Shown here piece by piece: positions 7,054-16,203 of a stretch of 27,346 nt of DNA; the stretch's first letter is position 1; every line of letters starts with the position of its first letter. The DNA lies in the NCBI GenBank assembly GCA_050259615.1, contig JBLNAZ010000247.1, forward strand, positions 1 through 27,346, written 5' to 3'. The position numbers and the translations under genes were made by a program. A model generated the notes under the pieces. That model saw only the letters and a list, made by a program, of their open reading frames with translations, was not told the DNA's origin and made no database searches. Source of the DNA: JAAXKN01 sp050259615. GTDB lineage: Bacteria; Bacteroidota; Ignavibacteria; Ignavibacteriales; SURF-24.

Positions 7054-10000
7054 TTATGCTTCTGCAGTTTTTCTTTTGTTAAGGAAGGCTTTTACCTTCT
7101 GTCCTGCCATTTCAAAAAGAATGTAAAGAATGGGAATTACAAACAGCGTCAGAAACGTTGCCGCTGTAAGGCCCCCAATAACCGCGCGCGCCAGAGGCGA
7201 CCAGGTCTCGGAGCCCGAACCGAACTCAACTGCAAGTGGAACCATGCCTAATATGGTAGTTAAAGCTGTCATCAAAACCGGCCTCAGCCTTGCAATGCTT
7301 CCTTCTTCAACTGCCTCATATAATTCCTTGCCGCGACGTTTTAACTGATTTATGTAATCTACCATTACAATGCCGTTATTCACCACAATTCCAACAAGCA
7401 TCACAAGCCCCACGAGCGCCATAACACTTAATGATGTGCCAGTGATAAAAAGAAATGCAAATACACCAATTACCGACAAGGGAACCGTAAACATAATTAT
7501 AAGGGGATCAACCAGCGATTCAAACTCCGCCGCCATGATCATGTATACAAGAAGTATTGCGGCAATAAAAGCGAGCGTTAAATAGAAGTATGCTTCCTGC
7601 TGATCCTCTGCAGTGCCCCCGATTACCACCTGAAAATCGGATGGAATGGGGGTCTGGCTTATTATTTTATTTATTTCACCTGCCGCCTTGGAAAGATCTA
7701 TTCCGGAAAGATTTGCCCCTACGGAAACAAACCTGTTCTGGTTTTCACGGAATATTGTGGGAGCAGCCTGCACCTGCTCAATATCTGCAATCTCCTTAAG
7801 CCTTATCATTTCCCCGGCAGGCATTGCAATATGCACATCCTCAAGAGACTCTTTCTGATTTCTGAAATTTTTTGCATACTGAACCCTGATGTCAAACTCA
7901 TCTCCTTTCTCCCTCAGACGGGCTACAACCTTGCCCTGTATGGCTGTTGAAATGTTTTCTGCAACCTGAAATGTCGAAAGGTGATATTCATTAAGCAGAC
8001 CTGTGTTCAGGCGTACCTGAAGCTCGGGGGTTGTCTCCTTTACGTTTGTGCTTACATCAACAAGGCCTTTCACTTTCTGCATCCTCTCCTTGATGATGTT
8101 GGCTATCTTTAATGCCCCGTCTGTGTCAAAGCCCAGCACCTTTACTTCTACAGCTTTTTCCATTGAAAAGCCTCCGCCTTCCTGAAATACATATGTAATG
8201 CCGGGAATTTTCTGCAGGCGCTCACGGATACGGTCACTGATCTCGAACTGGTTTCTGCTGCGCTCTTCAACGGGCTTTAATTTTATATAAACCTCAACCG
8301 TGCTGGGAGTGGTACCGAAGGCCGCGATGCCTTCTCTGGGTCCGTACATAATTGAAACGTTCTCCAGTTCCTCAGGCTTTATGGATTCCTTTACTATACT
8401 TTCAAGCTGGTATGCTATTATTCTTGTTTTTTCCTTGGGACTCCCGGAAGGAGCTTCAATAATAAGACTAATAAACCCCTGATCTGTTCTCGGCATGAAC
8501 TCGCCGCCTAAGAAAAAAGCCAGCACCAGTGACAGAATGAACATAACCGTAACCCCTGCAAGCACTATCTTCTTATGGTGCAGTGACCACCTGAGCCACC
8601 TGCGGTATTTAACGCTAAGCATATCGACCATATATCCAAGCTTTTCCTTAAGCCTGCTGAATATGCCTGTTTTTTTCTTTCTCTCCACGCTCAAAATGTT
8701 TGATGCCATCATGGGCACAAGGCTGAGTGCAACAATCAGGGACACCATCAGGCTGAAGGAAATGGTAAGCACCATATCCTTAAAAAGCTGCCCCGTAATA
8801 TTGGGGACAAACAGAACGGGGAAGAATACGGCAACAGTAGTTAATGTTGAAGCGGTAATTGCCATACCTACTTCAGATGCCCCGGTATTGGCGGCATCAT
8901 TCCTGTTTTCTCCCATTTCCCTGTGCCTGTAAATGTTCTCAAGGACAACAATTGAGTTATCGACAAGCATCCCAACCGCAAGTGCAAGTCCCGCCATGGA
9001 AATAATATTCAGCGTCAGGTTTGATGCATAGAGAACCCCGAATGTTGCAAGGATGGAAACCGGCATTGAAATGGCCATAATAATGCTTCCGCGCAGGTTT
9101 CTTAAGAAAATATAAATTACGAGGAATGAGAGCACAAAGGCTATTAAGGCCGAATCCCTCAGGTTATTGATTGATTTTGTTATAAAATCCGCCTGTGACC
9201 ATATGGTGCTGAACTTTGTTCCCTGCGGGAGCTGCTTAAGAATACCAGGCAGCGACTCATTTACGTGCCTGGTGGTCTGTACCGTGTTGGCATCGGACTG
9301 CTTGTTGATCATTATCATAATCCCTTCGCCGAAATTAGCCCTTACTTCAGTTGAGGCCTCCTTGAAGCCGTCTTCAACGCTTGCAATGTCCTCCACACAG
9401 ACCGCCTTTCCGCCGCGCATGGCAACAGTGGTTTTTCTTATCTCATCCAGCGTATTAAATTCACTCAGTAAAGTAAGCTGAAAGCTTTTCCCGGGAGTTT
9501 CAATGGTTCCTCCCGGCTGAATGCCCCTTGCATACTGAATGGCCTGCGACACATCGCCCGGTGAAAGGTTAAAAGAAGACAGCAGCGTTGGATTCATATT
9601 AACGTTGATCTGTCTTTCAAGTCCACCGAAAGTCTCGACAGAAGCAACGCCCGGAATTCTTTCAACTAAAGGCTCAATTTTATCTTCAGCAAGCCTCCTC
9701 AGCTCCGACTGTCCCAAGTACTGCGAGCTCAAGCTTAAGAACATTATGGGGCTCATTGACGGGTCGAAGACAAAGACCACCGGGTCGCTGGCCTCGTTGG
9801 GAAGATAATCCCTTACATAATCTATATTCTTTCTGATATCGTTTTCAGCCTGGTTCATGTCTGTGCCGTACTTGAATTCAAGCGTTATGATGGAGGCTCC
9901 TGTAAAGGACTGTGAATTCACCTTCTCAATGTTTTTTACGCTTGAGATCGCCTCCTCAAGCGGTCTAGAGAGCGTATTTTCAATATCCTGTGGCCCTACG

Positions 10001-10158
10001 CCGCTGTAGCTTGTAATTACGCCTGCAATGGGGAACTGGATGTCGGGGAAGAAATCGACCTTCAGCTGTGTGAATGCAAAAATGCTGAAGCTCAATGCCA
10101 GGGCATAAAACATGAGCAATGTTATCTGCCGTTTTATTGAAAATTTTGTTATTATCAT
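7054..10158 (-). CDS. RND-family efflux pump, inner-membrane permease (AcrB/MdtC-like, HAE1)
   Basis: The 1034-residue protein has the full length and internal duplication of hydrophobe/amphiphile RND pumps. There is an N-terminal helix (about 9-29), a porter/docking domain, helices 2-6 (about 338-490), a second helix 7 (about 530-550), a second porter domain, and helices 8-12 to the end. Characteristic segments are VDFFPDIQFP, GVGPQDIENTLSRPLEEA, GGTAEDQQ and the helix-4 stretch GMLVDNSIVVLENI. The relay aspartate pair of AcrB (DD) reads D400-N401 here. The helix-10 lysine position reads VVNNGIVMVDY (N927-N928), so proton coupling must be arranged as in other VDN/NNG-type RND pumps. It is the third gene of the efflux operon, 7 nt after the adaptor, with TGAGG as RBS. 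Substrates cannot be told. Confidence 0.96.
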   Translation of the reverse strand: MIITKFSIKRQITLLMFYALALSFSIFAFTQLKVDFFPDIQFPIAGVITSYSGVGPQDIENTLSRPLEEAISSVKNIEKVNSQSFTGASIITLEFKYGTDMNQAENDIRKNIDYVRDYLPNEASDPVVFVFDPSMSPIMFLSLSSQYLGQSELRRLAEDKIEPLVERIPGVASVETFGGLERQINVNMNPTLLSSFNLSPGDVSQAIQYARGIQPGGTIETPGKSFQLTLLSEFNTLDEIRKTTVAMRGGKAVCVEDIASVEDGFKEASTEVRANFGEGIMIMINKQSDANTVQTTRHVNESLPGILKQLPQGTKFSTIWSQADFITKSINNLRDSALIAFVLSFLVIYIFLRNLRGSIIMAISMPVSILATFGVLYASNLTLNIISMAGLALAVGMLVDNSIVVLENIYRHREMGENRNDAANTGASEVGMAITASTLTTVAVFFPVLFVPNITGQLFKDMVLTISFSLMVSLIVALSLVPMMASNILSVERKKKTGIFSRLKEKLGYMVDMLSVKYRRWLRWSLHHKKIVLAGVTVMFILSLVLAFFLGGEFMPRTDQGFISLIIEAPSGSPKEKTRIIAYQLESIVKESIKPEELENVSIMYGPREGIAAFGTTPSTVEVYIKLKPVEERSRNQFEISDRIRERLQKIPGITYVFQEGGGFSMEKAVEVKVLGFDTDGALKIANIIKERMQKVKGLVDVSTNVKETTPELQVRLNTGLLNEYHLSTFQVAENISTAIQGKVVARLREKGDEFDIRVQYAKNFRNQKESLEDVHIAMPAGEMIRLKEIADIEQVQAAPTIFRENQNRFVSVGANLSGIDLSKAAGEINKIISQTPIPSDFQVVIGGTAEDQQEAYFYLTLAFIAAILLVYMIMAAEFESLVDPLIIMFTVPLSVIGVFAFLFITGTSLSVMALVGLVMLVGIVVNNGIVMVDYINQLKRRGKELYEAVEEGSIARLRPVLMTALTTILGMVPLAVEFGSGSETWSPLARAVIGGLTAATFLTLFVIPILYILFEMAGQKVKAFLNKRKTAEA

Positions 10159-10165
10159 GGCAACC

Positions 10166-11281
10166 TCAGTTGATTATGTTTACTGTCTGGCCTTCCTGAA
10201 CGATATTGTTTCCTACCACAATAACCTTATCGTTCATATTAACGCCTTGAGTAATATGTGCACGCCCTCCGCTTATAAGGCCGACCTTTACTTCTTTCAG
10301 CTTTGCTTTTTGTCCGTTGACGATGAACAGAAAATATTTCCTTACAGGCTCCTGCGTTCCGGTCTGCTTGTTGATCCTTACTTCGGTCTGGCTTAAAAGT
10401 GCAGTTTCAGGAATAATTACTGAATTGTTAACCGAGTTTGTGGCAATCATGAACTCTCCGTACATACCCGACCTTATGCGGCTGTCGGCATCAGTAATTA
10501 CAATTTCCGCCTCAAGCGTTTTTGATAAAGGATCAACTGCCCTGTCTATTTGAGTTACTTTCCCTTTGTATTTCTTTTCAGGTATAGAAGGAATTGATAC
10601 CACGACTTCCTGTCCGGCTTTAATGAGACCAATATCCCTGCTTGCAACCCTTACCTTGGAGATCATGGCAGAGGGATCAATAATCTGTGCCACCTGCACT
10701 CCTGCCGGGAGCATCTGGTTCCGGTCAACAAATACAGCCGCAACTACGCCGTTAAAGGGGGATTTTATGATGCTGTTTTCCACCTGCTCCTGCGCCTGTT
10801 TAAGCTGAGCACGTGCGGCTTCAAGTGCCGAAAGGGCGGCTTTCCTTTGAGCTGTTACCTGTTCAAGCTGCTGGGGACTTATTGCGCGCTGGTTAAAAAG
10901 CCTCTGCATTCTGGCAAAGTTCTGCTCAGAAAGCTCCACCTGTGCTTCGGCATTTGCGAGGTTTGCCTTTGCCGCATCAAATCCCTGATTTAAAATTGCA
11001 TTATACTGAGTAAGTATGGTCTGGTCTTTCCCGATCCTGTCGCCGGCTTTTACCTTCAGATCTACAATCCTTTCTGCAATCTTGCTGTAAAGAATCTGGT
11101 CGTTTATTGCTGAAATTGTGCCTGTCAGACTGAGGTATTTTATCAGAGACTCCGGCTGCACGTTATAAACCCTTACTGGAACCTTAATCTCTTCTTTATT
11201 TTCTGCATCTTTGCCGCATCCGGAAATGACAAGGAGTATCAGTAAAGGAAAAAAAAGCTTATGTAAAACAGGCTTTCTCAT
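10166..11281 (-). CDS. RND efflux periplasmic adaptor (membrane-fusion protein), lipoprotein
   Basis: The 371-residue product begins with a lipoprotein signal peptide whose lipobox is VISGC (Cys22), so it is tethered by lipid to the inner membrane. The domain order is that of HlyD/AcrA adaptors: first lipoyl half-motif (about 60-95), an alpha-hairpin coiled coil rich in Ala/Gln/Glu (about 95-165), second lipoyl half with IIKSPFNGVVAAVFVDRNQM (about 170-190), then beta-barrel (about 205-280, KGKVTQIDRAVDPLSKTLEAE) and a membrane-proximal domain with the VKVGLISGGRAHITQGV motif. It links the RND pump to the TolC-like channel. The gene lies 16 nt after the TolC-like gene and 7 nt before the pump gene. 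RBS GAGG precedes the ATG. Confidence 0.95.
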   Translation of the reverse strand: MRKPVLHKLFFPLLILLVISGCGKDAENKEEIKVPVRVYNVQPESLIKYLSLTGTISAINDQILYSKIAERIVDLKVKAGDRIGKDQTILTQYNAILNQGFDAAKANLANAEAQVELSEQNFARMQRLFNQRAISPQQLEQVTAQRKAALSALEAARAQLKQAQEQVENSIIKSPFNGVVAAVFVDRNQMLPAGVQVAQIIDPSAMISKVRVASRDIGLIKAGQEVVVSIPSIPEKKYKGKVTQIDRAVDPLSKTLEAEIVITDADSRIRSGMYGEFMIATNSVNNSVIIPETALLSQTEVRINKQTGTQEPVRKYFLFIVNGQKAKLKEVKVGLISGGRAHITQGVNMNDKVIVVGNNIVQEGQTVNIIN

Positions 11282-11297
11282 TTTATGCCTCGTAATA

Positions 11298-12623
11298 TTA
11301 ATCCCAAATTGTGTTGAGTTTTCCGATTGATTTCAGCAGCATGAGCTGGTTGACATTGTAGTTGTAGATTCCCTGTAAATACTGTACGCGGCTTGAATTA
11401 TAAAGAAACTGCGCATTTAAGACGTCCAGCTGCGTAGTCATCCCTTCGGAGTAAAGTAAATTGGATAGTCTCAAACTTTCTTTGGATTGTTTTAATGCCT
11501 CTTGAAGGCTGCGTAAATTCTTTACCGCTTCATTGAACATATAGTAGTTCTGTTCAACTTCCAGAGAAAACTGGTTGCCAAGCTGCTGCCTTAAAAGCTC
11601 TGCCTGACCAGTTCTAATTTTTGCCTGCTGGTAATCAATAAGCCTTCTGCCTCCTTCAAACAAAGGCCAGTAAACAGACAGGGCAATGGATTTTGATCTT
11701 ATGTAATCTTTCCACATTATTTTGTTGTTGTCTGTAAAAGCCTCCTGAATAAGATTTGCCGAAAAGGCTACAACAGGGGAGAACTGTGAAAGTGAGAGCT
11801 TTTCACCTTCACCTAAAGCATTAACCTGATGAATAACTGCTTTAAGTTCAGGCCGGCTTTCAAATAAAACTTTTTTATAACCAGCAAGATCCGTTCCCCT
11901 GAACTCATCCAGAAAATCTTTTACAGATAACGAGTCATTTACTATTACGGAGTCCTCCATGGGTATATTAAGCACCATTTTTAACCTCTGATAAGACAAC
12001 AGCCGGTTTGATACCGCATTTTCAAGCTGCGGCAGAGACGAATAATATTGTGCCTTTGCCCTCTGAAGATCCAGCTCGGTTGCCGTGCCGTGATTATAAA
12101 AAACAGTTACCTGGCGCAGATTCGAATCCGCAACCTGCACGGCATCAAAGGCCGATCTGGAAAGCTGATCTGCCAGTATTATTCCGTAGTAAGACTGCAG
12201 AGCTTCAAGCACCGCTTCCTGTTCTTTTCCCTTTAACTCTTCATTTAAAGATTTTCTTAAATAGTTCTGCACTTTAAGATTGAAGAACCTTGAGCCACCC
12301 GCAAAAACAGTGAAATTAAGGTTAAGTGAATGCTGAAATGTGTAATTTGTACCTAGTACAAAACGCTGGCCCATAAAAACAATTGAAGGCAGTTCCAGGT
12401 TATTTACAGCAAGCCCCTGATAGGTAAGTGAAGGCAGAAAGTTAGAATAAGAACGCCAGACTTCAAGGTTCTGCAGGTTATAATCCAGCATTTTGGATTT
12501 TAACGACAGGTTCTGATCAAGTGATTTTACAACCACATCATCCCATGTAAGATAAATTACATTTCTCTTCTGAGGGAACAGAGCAGCAGGAAATAATATA
12601 AGTAAGAAAAAATATCTGAACAT
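11298..12623 (-). CDS. TolC-family outer-membrane efflux channel
   Basis: The 441-residue product has a signal peptide (MFRYFFLLILFPAALFP). It carries two repeats of the outer-membrane efflux protein domain (about 25-215 and 235-430), each with long amphipathic helices such as LDLQRAKAQYYSSLPQLENAV and the second-half LRLSNLLYSEGMTTQLDVLNAQ, a recognisable OEP motif. As a trimer it would form the outer-membrane tunnel for the adaptor and RND pump encoded downstream. It is the first gene of the operon, so its upstream region carries the promoter and any operator. The RBS is TGGAG, about 8 nt before the ATG. The length is normal for the family and no truncation is seen. Confidence 0.94.
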   Translation of the reverse strand: MFRYFFLLILFPAALFPQKRNVIYLTWDDVVVKSLDQNLSLKSKMLDYNLQNLEVWRSYSNFLPSLTYQGLAVNNLELPSIVFMGQRFVLGTNYTFQHSLNLNFTVFAGGSRFFNLKVQNYLRKSLNEELKGKEQEAVLEALQSYYGIILADQLSRSAFDAVQVADSNLRQVTVFYNHGTATELDLQRAKAQYYSSLPQLENAVSNRLLSYQRLKMVLNIPMEDSVIVNDSLSVKDFLDEFRGTDLAGYKKVLFESRPELKAVIHQVNALGEGEKLSLSQFSPVVAFSANLIQEAFTDNNKIMWKDYIRSKSIALSVYWPLFEGGRRLIDYQQAKIRTGQAELLRQQLGNQFSLEVEQNYYMFNEAVKNLRSLQEALKQSKESLRLSNLLYSEGMTTQLDVLNAQFLYNSSRVQYLQGIYNYNVNQLMLLKSIGKLNTIWD

Positions 12624-13002
12624 ATAATCTACTCCATTAAACTTTCCGGTTTAAGAAATTGGGTCACCCAAAGTCAGAACACAACTTAAGTTTACAATGG
12701 CTTCACCAGCCGGGGTTAATTCCGGATGGATCTGTCTTATATATTCACACGGGGGATTTAGAACATTTTGACATTCAAAGGTTGTCGCCTAATAAGATAG
12801 GTAATTTCTTTATAATGTGCCATTATTTTTAGAATCAGCATTTTACCTGGAATGTGTTTTCTCTGCAGCTTTCAGATGAGCCCCGGGGATATGCCGAAAA
12901 ATTTCATAAAAATTAAGCTTTTCGTGTTTTCCCGCGGCTCTAGTAATGGCCTTGCCTGGATATTATCCCGGCAGAAAAAGAGAATATGTGTTTTAACCTG
13001 AA
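12624..13002. other. Intergenic region between efflux operon and dehydrogenase gene
   Basis: These 379 bases hold no convincing gene. They must contain the minus-strand promoter of the efflux operon (including the palindrome at 12659-12671) and the 3' end of the dehydrogenase transcript. I see no clear terminator hairpin with a T-run. A TGGCAC at 12817-12822 (minus strand) lacks a matching -12 element. Confidence 0.6.
12659..12671. promoter_or_regulatory. Palindromic operator candidate upstream of the efflux operon
   Basis: TTGGGTCACCCAA is a perfect 13-bp palindrome with a single central base, 36-48 nt upstream of the tolC-like start codon. This is a place where a repressor could block transcription. 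No regulator gene adjoins the efflux operon, so the binding protein would be encoded elsewhere. The palindrome is seen directly; the role is inference. Confidence 0.4.
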
Positions 13003-14031
13003 TCAGTTCGTCAGAAGAACCTTCAGAGCATTTTCTTTTGCCGCATTTCCGAATGTGTCGTATGCTTTCATTATATCCTGAAGCTTGAAACGGTGTGTAA
13101 TCAGCTTCCCGGGCTGCAGCTTCCCGGATGAAACAACCTTCAGGAGCATCGGTGCAGTTACTGTATCTACCAGCCTCGTAGTAATTGTTATATTATGCGA
13201 CCATAATCTTTCCAGATGCAGCTCAACACTCTTCCCGTGTACACCAATGTTTGCAATATGCCCTCCCGGAGCCACAATCGACTGGCATATTTCAAATGTG
13301 GGAGGTATGCCCACTGCCTCAATTACCACGTCAACACCTTTCCCGTCTGTAAGCTTCATTACTTCTTCAACAGCATTTTTGCTGACAAGCTTTGTTGCAC
13401 CGAATGTCTTTGCAGTCTTTAGCCGGTTTTCATCCATGTCAATCATTATTATCTCGGATGGTGAATAAAACTGGGCCGTAAGAAGAGCTGCCAGTCCTAT
13501 GGGTCCCGAGCCTACAATTGCCACAGTATCTCCCGGCTGGACCTTCCCGTTAAGTACGCCGCATTCAAAACCTGTGGGCAATATATCACTTACCATTACA
13601 AGAGCCTCCTCCTCAACATTGGGCGGGAAGTGGTAAAGGCTTGTATCGGCATAAGGAATTCTTACATATTCAGCCTGTGTGCCGTCAATGGTATTTCCAA
13701 GGATCCACCCGCCGTTTTCGCAGTGCGAGTACATGCCTTTCTTGCAGAAATGGCAGGTGCCGCACGCAGTAATGCAGGAAAGAAGAACCTTGTCGCCAGC
13801 TTTGAAGTTTGCAACTGCCTTTCCTGCTTCCTCTATTATGCCCGTGCCTTCGTGGCCCAGAATTCGGCCGTCAGTAACAGTTGGCACATCGCCTTTCATT
13901 ATATGCAGATCGGTTCCGCAAATTGTAGTCATTGATATTTTCAGAATTACATCTTTAGGGTTACTAATGGCGGGTTTTGGTTTTTCTTCCCATGCACGCT
14001 TACCGGCTCCATGATAAACTAACGCCTTCAT
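13003..14031 (-). CDS. Zinc-dependent medium-chain alcohol dehydrogenase
   Basis: With the start at 14031 the product is 342 residues, the normal size for this family. AAGGAGG at 14039-14045 sits 7 nt from this ATG, and MKALVYHG is the conserved beginning. The longer upstream reading (ATG at 14115) would add 28 unrelated residues and is rejected. Visible catalytic-zinc ligands are Cys38 (CGTD), His60/Glu61 (GHEG) and probably Asp149. Four cysteines, C90, C93, C96 and C104, form the structural zinc site. The Rossmann motif GSGPIG (174-179) and an acidic residue after the second strand (MIDMD) suggest NAD(H) use. Substrate is unclear: secondary alcohols, sorbitol or threonine are possible. It is transcribed divergently from the ClC gene. 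Confidence 0.93.
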   Translation of the reverse strand: MKALVYHGAGKRAWEEKPKPAISNPKDVILKISMTTICGTDLHIMKGDVPTVTDGRILGHEGTGIIEEAGKAVANFKAGDKVLLSCITACGTCHFCKKGMYSHCENGGWILGNTIDGTQAEYVRIPYADTSLYHFPPNVEEEALVMVSDILPTGFECGVLNGKVQPGDTVAIVGSGPIGLAALLTAQFYSPSEIIMIDMDENRLKTAKTFGATKLVSKNAVEEVMKLTDGKGVDVVIEAVGIPPTFEICQSIVAPGGHIANIGVHGKSVELHLERLWSHNITITTRLVDTVTAPMLLKVVSSGKLQPGKLITHRFKLQDIMKAYDTFGNAAKENALKVLLTN

Positions 14032-14038
14032 ACTAAAA

Positions 14039-14045
14039 CCTCCTT
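14039..14045 (-). promoter_or_regulatory. Strong ribosome binding site fixing the dehydrogenase start
   Basis: AAGGAGG on the minus strand, 7 nt before the ATG at 14031, decides between this start and an upstream in-frame ATG at 14115. Confidence 0.8.
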
Positions 14046-14297
14046 TCTTGATTAATAATGAACATTCTGAATTATAGGTATTTTCAGAAACCTCCACAAC
14101 TCCCGATTTATGCACTGAAATAAGTTCAAAGTTTCGCCGCCTCCGGCCTCACACTTCAATTTAATTCAAAGGTTTTTTTGTTTCAAAATTCCCGGGATGA
14201 TGGAACTCCGGGGGTTTATATTCATTGAAAACCACCTCCAAATTATTTATATTAAGATGTTGTGTCTCATTAAAGATTTATTTGAAAGAAGTTTTCA

Positions 14298-16136
14298 ATG
14301 GTTAGCAGGATTATTAATAAATTCTTTAAGAATGCCGATCCGTTCTTTTCTTCCAATCCGCTTGGAGATTTCCGCCTGACATTCATATCCGCTCTTTCTG
14401 CCCTTATTGGTATTATGGCAGGGTTTATTGCTTATGCACTCTACCTTTTGATAGGCCTCGTGAGCAACCTGGTTTTCTTCCAGCGCGTGTCAGGCAGCAT
14501 TCCCGACCTCCAGTTTAATCAGCTCGGCCCGTGGATACTCATCGTACCGGCAGCCGGGGGACTTGCAGTAGGGCTCATGGCAAAATACGGCACCAGTAAG
14601 ATCAGAGGCCACGGTATTCCCGAGGCTATGGAATCGGTGCTGGTAAATCAAAGCAAAATTGAACCCAAAGTGGGGATATTAAAACCGATCTCAGCTGCAA
14701 TTGCAATTGGGACAGGCGGCCCGTTTGGGGCAGAGGGACCTATAATTCAGACCGGAGGAGCTGTAGGATCAATAATCGGACAGATCATTCACGTCACGGC
14801 CGCTGAAAGAAAGGTATTGCTCGCATGCGGTGCGGCTGCCGGAATGGCGGCAACTTTCTCTACACCAATTGCCGCAGTTATTCTTTCTATTGAACTTCTC
14901 TTATTTGAATTCAAATCAAGATCTTTTATTCCGCTTGTTATTGCAAGCACACTTTCCACTGCAATTCATATCCGCCTTATGGGACCCGGGCCCATGTTCG
15001 TCGTAAGAAGCTTCGACTTTAATATAAACTCGAATTTTATATTCTATGCCATTCTGGGAGTTGTTTGCGGTCTTGCAGCTGTTATCTTCAGCAAGTCGCT
15101 TTACTGGATAGAGGACCGCTTTGAAAGCCTTCCTTTCGATAAGATGTGGTGGCCGGCAATTGGCGGCCTTGGCCTTGGAATAATCGGCTATTTCTACCCG
15201 GGAGTGCTGGGTGTTGGTTATAATACCATATCTGCCATATTAAATTCGCAGCTTCCGCTGACTGTCCTTGCCTTAATTATGGTGTTGAAGAGCCTGGCGC
15301 TTTTGATCTCGCTTGGGTCGGGGACTTCAGGAGGCCTGCTGGCCCCAATGTTTATGGTTGGCGCCGCACTTGGCGGTGTATTTGCTATTGTTGTTAACAC
15401 CTTATTTCCCTGGGCTAATCTTTCACCGGGAGCATTCGCGCTTGTGGGTATGGCCGCAGTATTTGCCGCAGCCTCAAGAGCCACGTTTGCATTCATCATA
15501 TTTGCCTTTGAAATTACGAGGGATTATAATTCCATTCTTCCTTTAATGCTGGGCTGTGTAATTGCCGATGGAATAGGAATCCTTCTGATGAAAAATTCCA
15601 TTATGACAGAAAAACTCGTCAGGCGCGGACTTAATATTCATCACGACTATGAGGTTGACGTTCTTAAGCAGGTTAAAGTAAGCGAAGTTATGGAGGAGAA
15701 CCCTGTTTCAATTCCTGCTGAAATGAAAGTTGAGGAACTGGCAGACCAGATTACAGAAGGGGAAATGGCGTATTCAAACTATCACTCATTTCCTGTGGTA
15801 AATGATAATAATGAGCTTGTGGGAATTATTACTAAAGGGGATATACTTAAATCGATGAAAAACGATTTCCTCCCGGATTGCAAAGTCTCTGAAATAATGA
15901 CTTCTTCATTATGGGTGACTTATGCCGATGAGACGGTGCACAGTGCGGCAATGAAAATGGTAAGGAATGATGTTGGACGCCTCCCGGTTGTGGACAGAAA
16001 AGACCCGAAGCAGCTCATTGGTTACTTCGGGCGTTCATCAGTTCTGGCGGCACGCTACATACGAAGCAGGGAAGAATATGAGCGTGAAGCCGGCTGGCTA
16101 AAGTACAGTCTCAGATCTAACAATACTAAAGCATGA
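14298..16136 (+). CDS. ClC-family chloride channel/transporter with C-terminal CBS pair
   Basis: The 612-residue protein has the ClC membrane domain (about 25-440), followed by two CBS domains (about 463-520 and 529-590) that usually sense adenine nucleotides. Conserved ClC motifs are present in order: GHGIPE (104-109, for GSGIPE), GPFGAEGP with the gating glutamate E146, FSTPIAAVILSIEL, and GSGTSGGLLAP (340-350). Three ion-path positions differ from E. coli ClC: the central serine is His105, the internal proton glutamate position reads Leu200 (SIEL rather than IEE), and the tyrosine position reads MKNSIM with no Tyr. Loss of the internal glutamate is usual in channel-type ClCs, so a channel or atypical exchanger is possible. 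The RBS is weak (GAAAGAAG). It is divergent from the dehydrogenase. Confidence 0.94.
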   Translation: MVSRIINKFFKNADPFFSSNPLGDFRLTFISALSALIGIMAGFIAYALYLLIGLVSNLVFFQRVSGSIPDLQFNQLGPWILIVPAAGGLAVGLMAKYGTSKIRGHGIPEAMESVLVNQSKIEPKVGILKPISAAIAIGTGGPFGAEGPIIQTGGAVGSIIGQIIHVTAAERKVLLACGAAAGMAATFSTPIAAVILSIELLLFEFKSRSFIPLVIASTLSTAIHIRLMGPGPMFVVRSFDFNINSNFIFYAILGVVCGLAAVIFSKSLYWIEDRFESLPFDKMWWPAIGGLGLGIIGYFYPGVLGVGYNTISAILNSQLPLTVLALIMVLKSLALLISLGSGTSGGLLAPMFMVGAALGGVFAIVVNTLFPWANLSPGAFALVGMAAVFAAASRATFAFIIFAFEITRDYNSILPLMLGCVIADGIGILLMKNSIMTEKLVRRGLNIHHDYEVDVLKQVKVSEVMEENPVSIPAEMKVEELADQITEGEMAYSNYHSFPVVNDNNELVGIITKGDILKSMKNDFLPDCKVSEIMTSSLWVTYADETVHSAAMKMVRNDVGRLPVVDRKDPKQLIGYFGRSSVLAARYIRSREEYEREAGWLKYSLRSNNTKA

Positions 16137-16203
16137 CATCTGAAAAAATACCTGATTAGCTGTTCTTTGTTACCCCTTTGGGAATAGTGGGTCCTTAGTA
16201 ACT

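Noticed and set aside
8495..8932. 145-codon open frame on the plus strand inside the RND pump gene
   Set aside because: It is antisense to a full-length, well-conserved pump gene and its translation resembles no protein.
12808..12822. TGGCAC on the minus strand as a second sigma-54 promoter, for the efflux operon
   Set aside because: The -12 half reads AAAG instead of TTGC, and the site is about 200 nt from the gene.
14032..14115. N-terminal extension of the dehydrogenase from an upstream ATG at 14115
   Set aside because: The ATG at 14031 has AAGGAGG at 7 nt and begins with the conserved MKALVYHG; the extra 28 residues have no family similarity.
14191..14212. CCCGGG / TCCGGG hairpin between the dehydrogenase and ClC genes
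   Set aside because: Only six pairs including one G-T, no T-run directly after it in either direction, and it lies upstream of both genes where no terminator is expected.
16169..16202. GTTAC ... GTAAC hairpin between the convergent ClC and metallopeptidase genes
   Set aside because: Arms are short with a large bulge and no clear T-run, so it is too weak to call a terminator.
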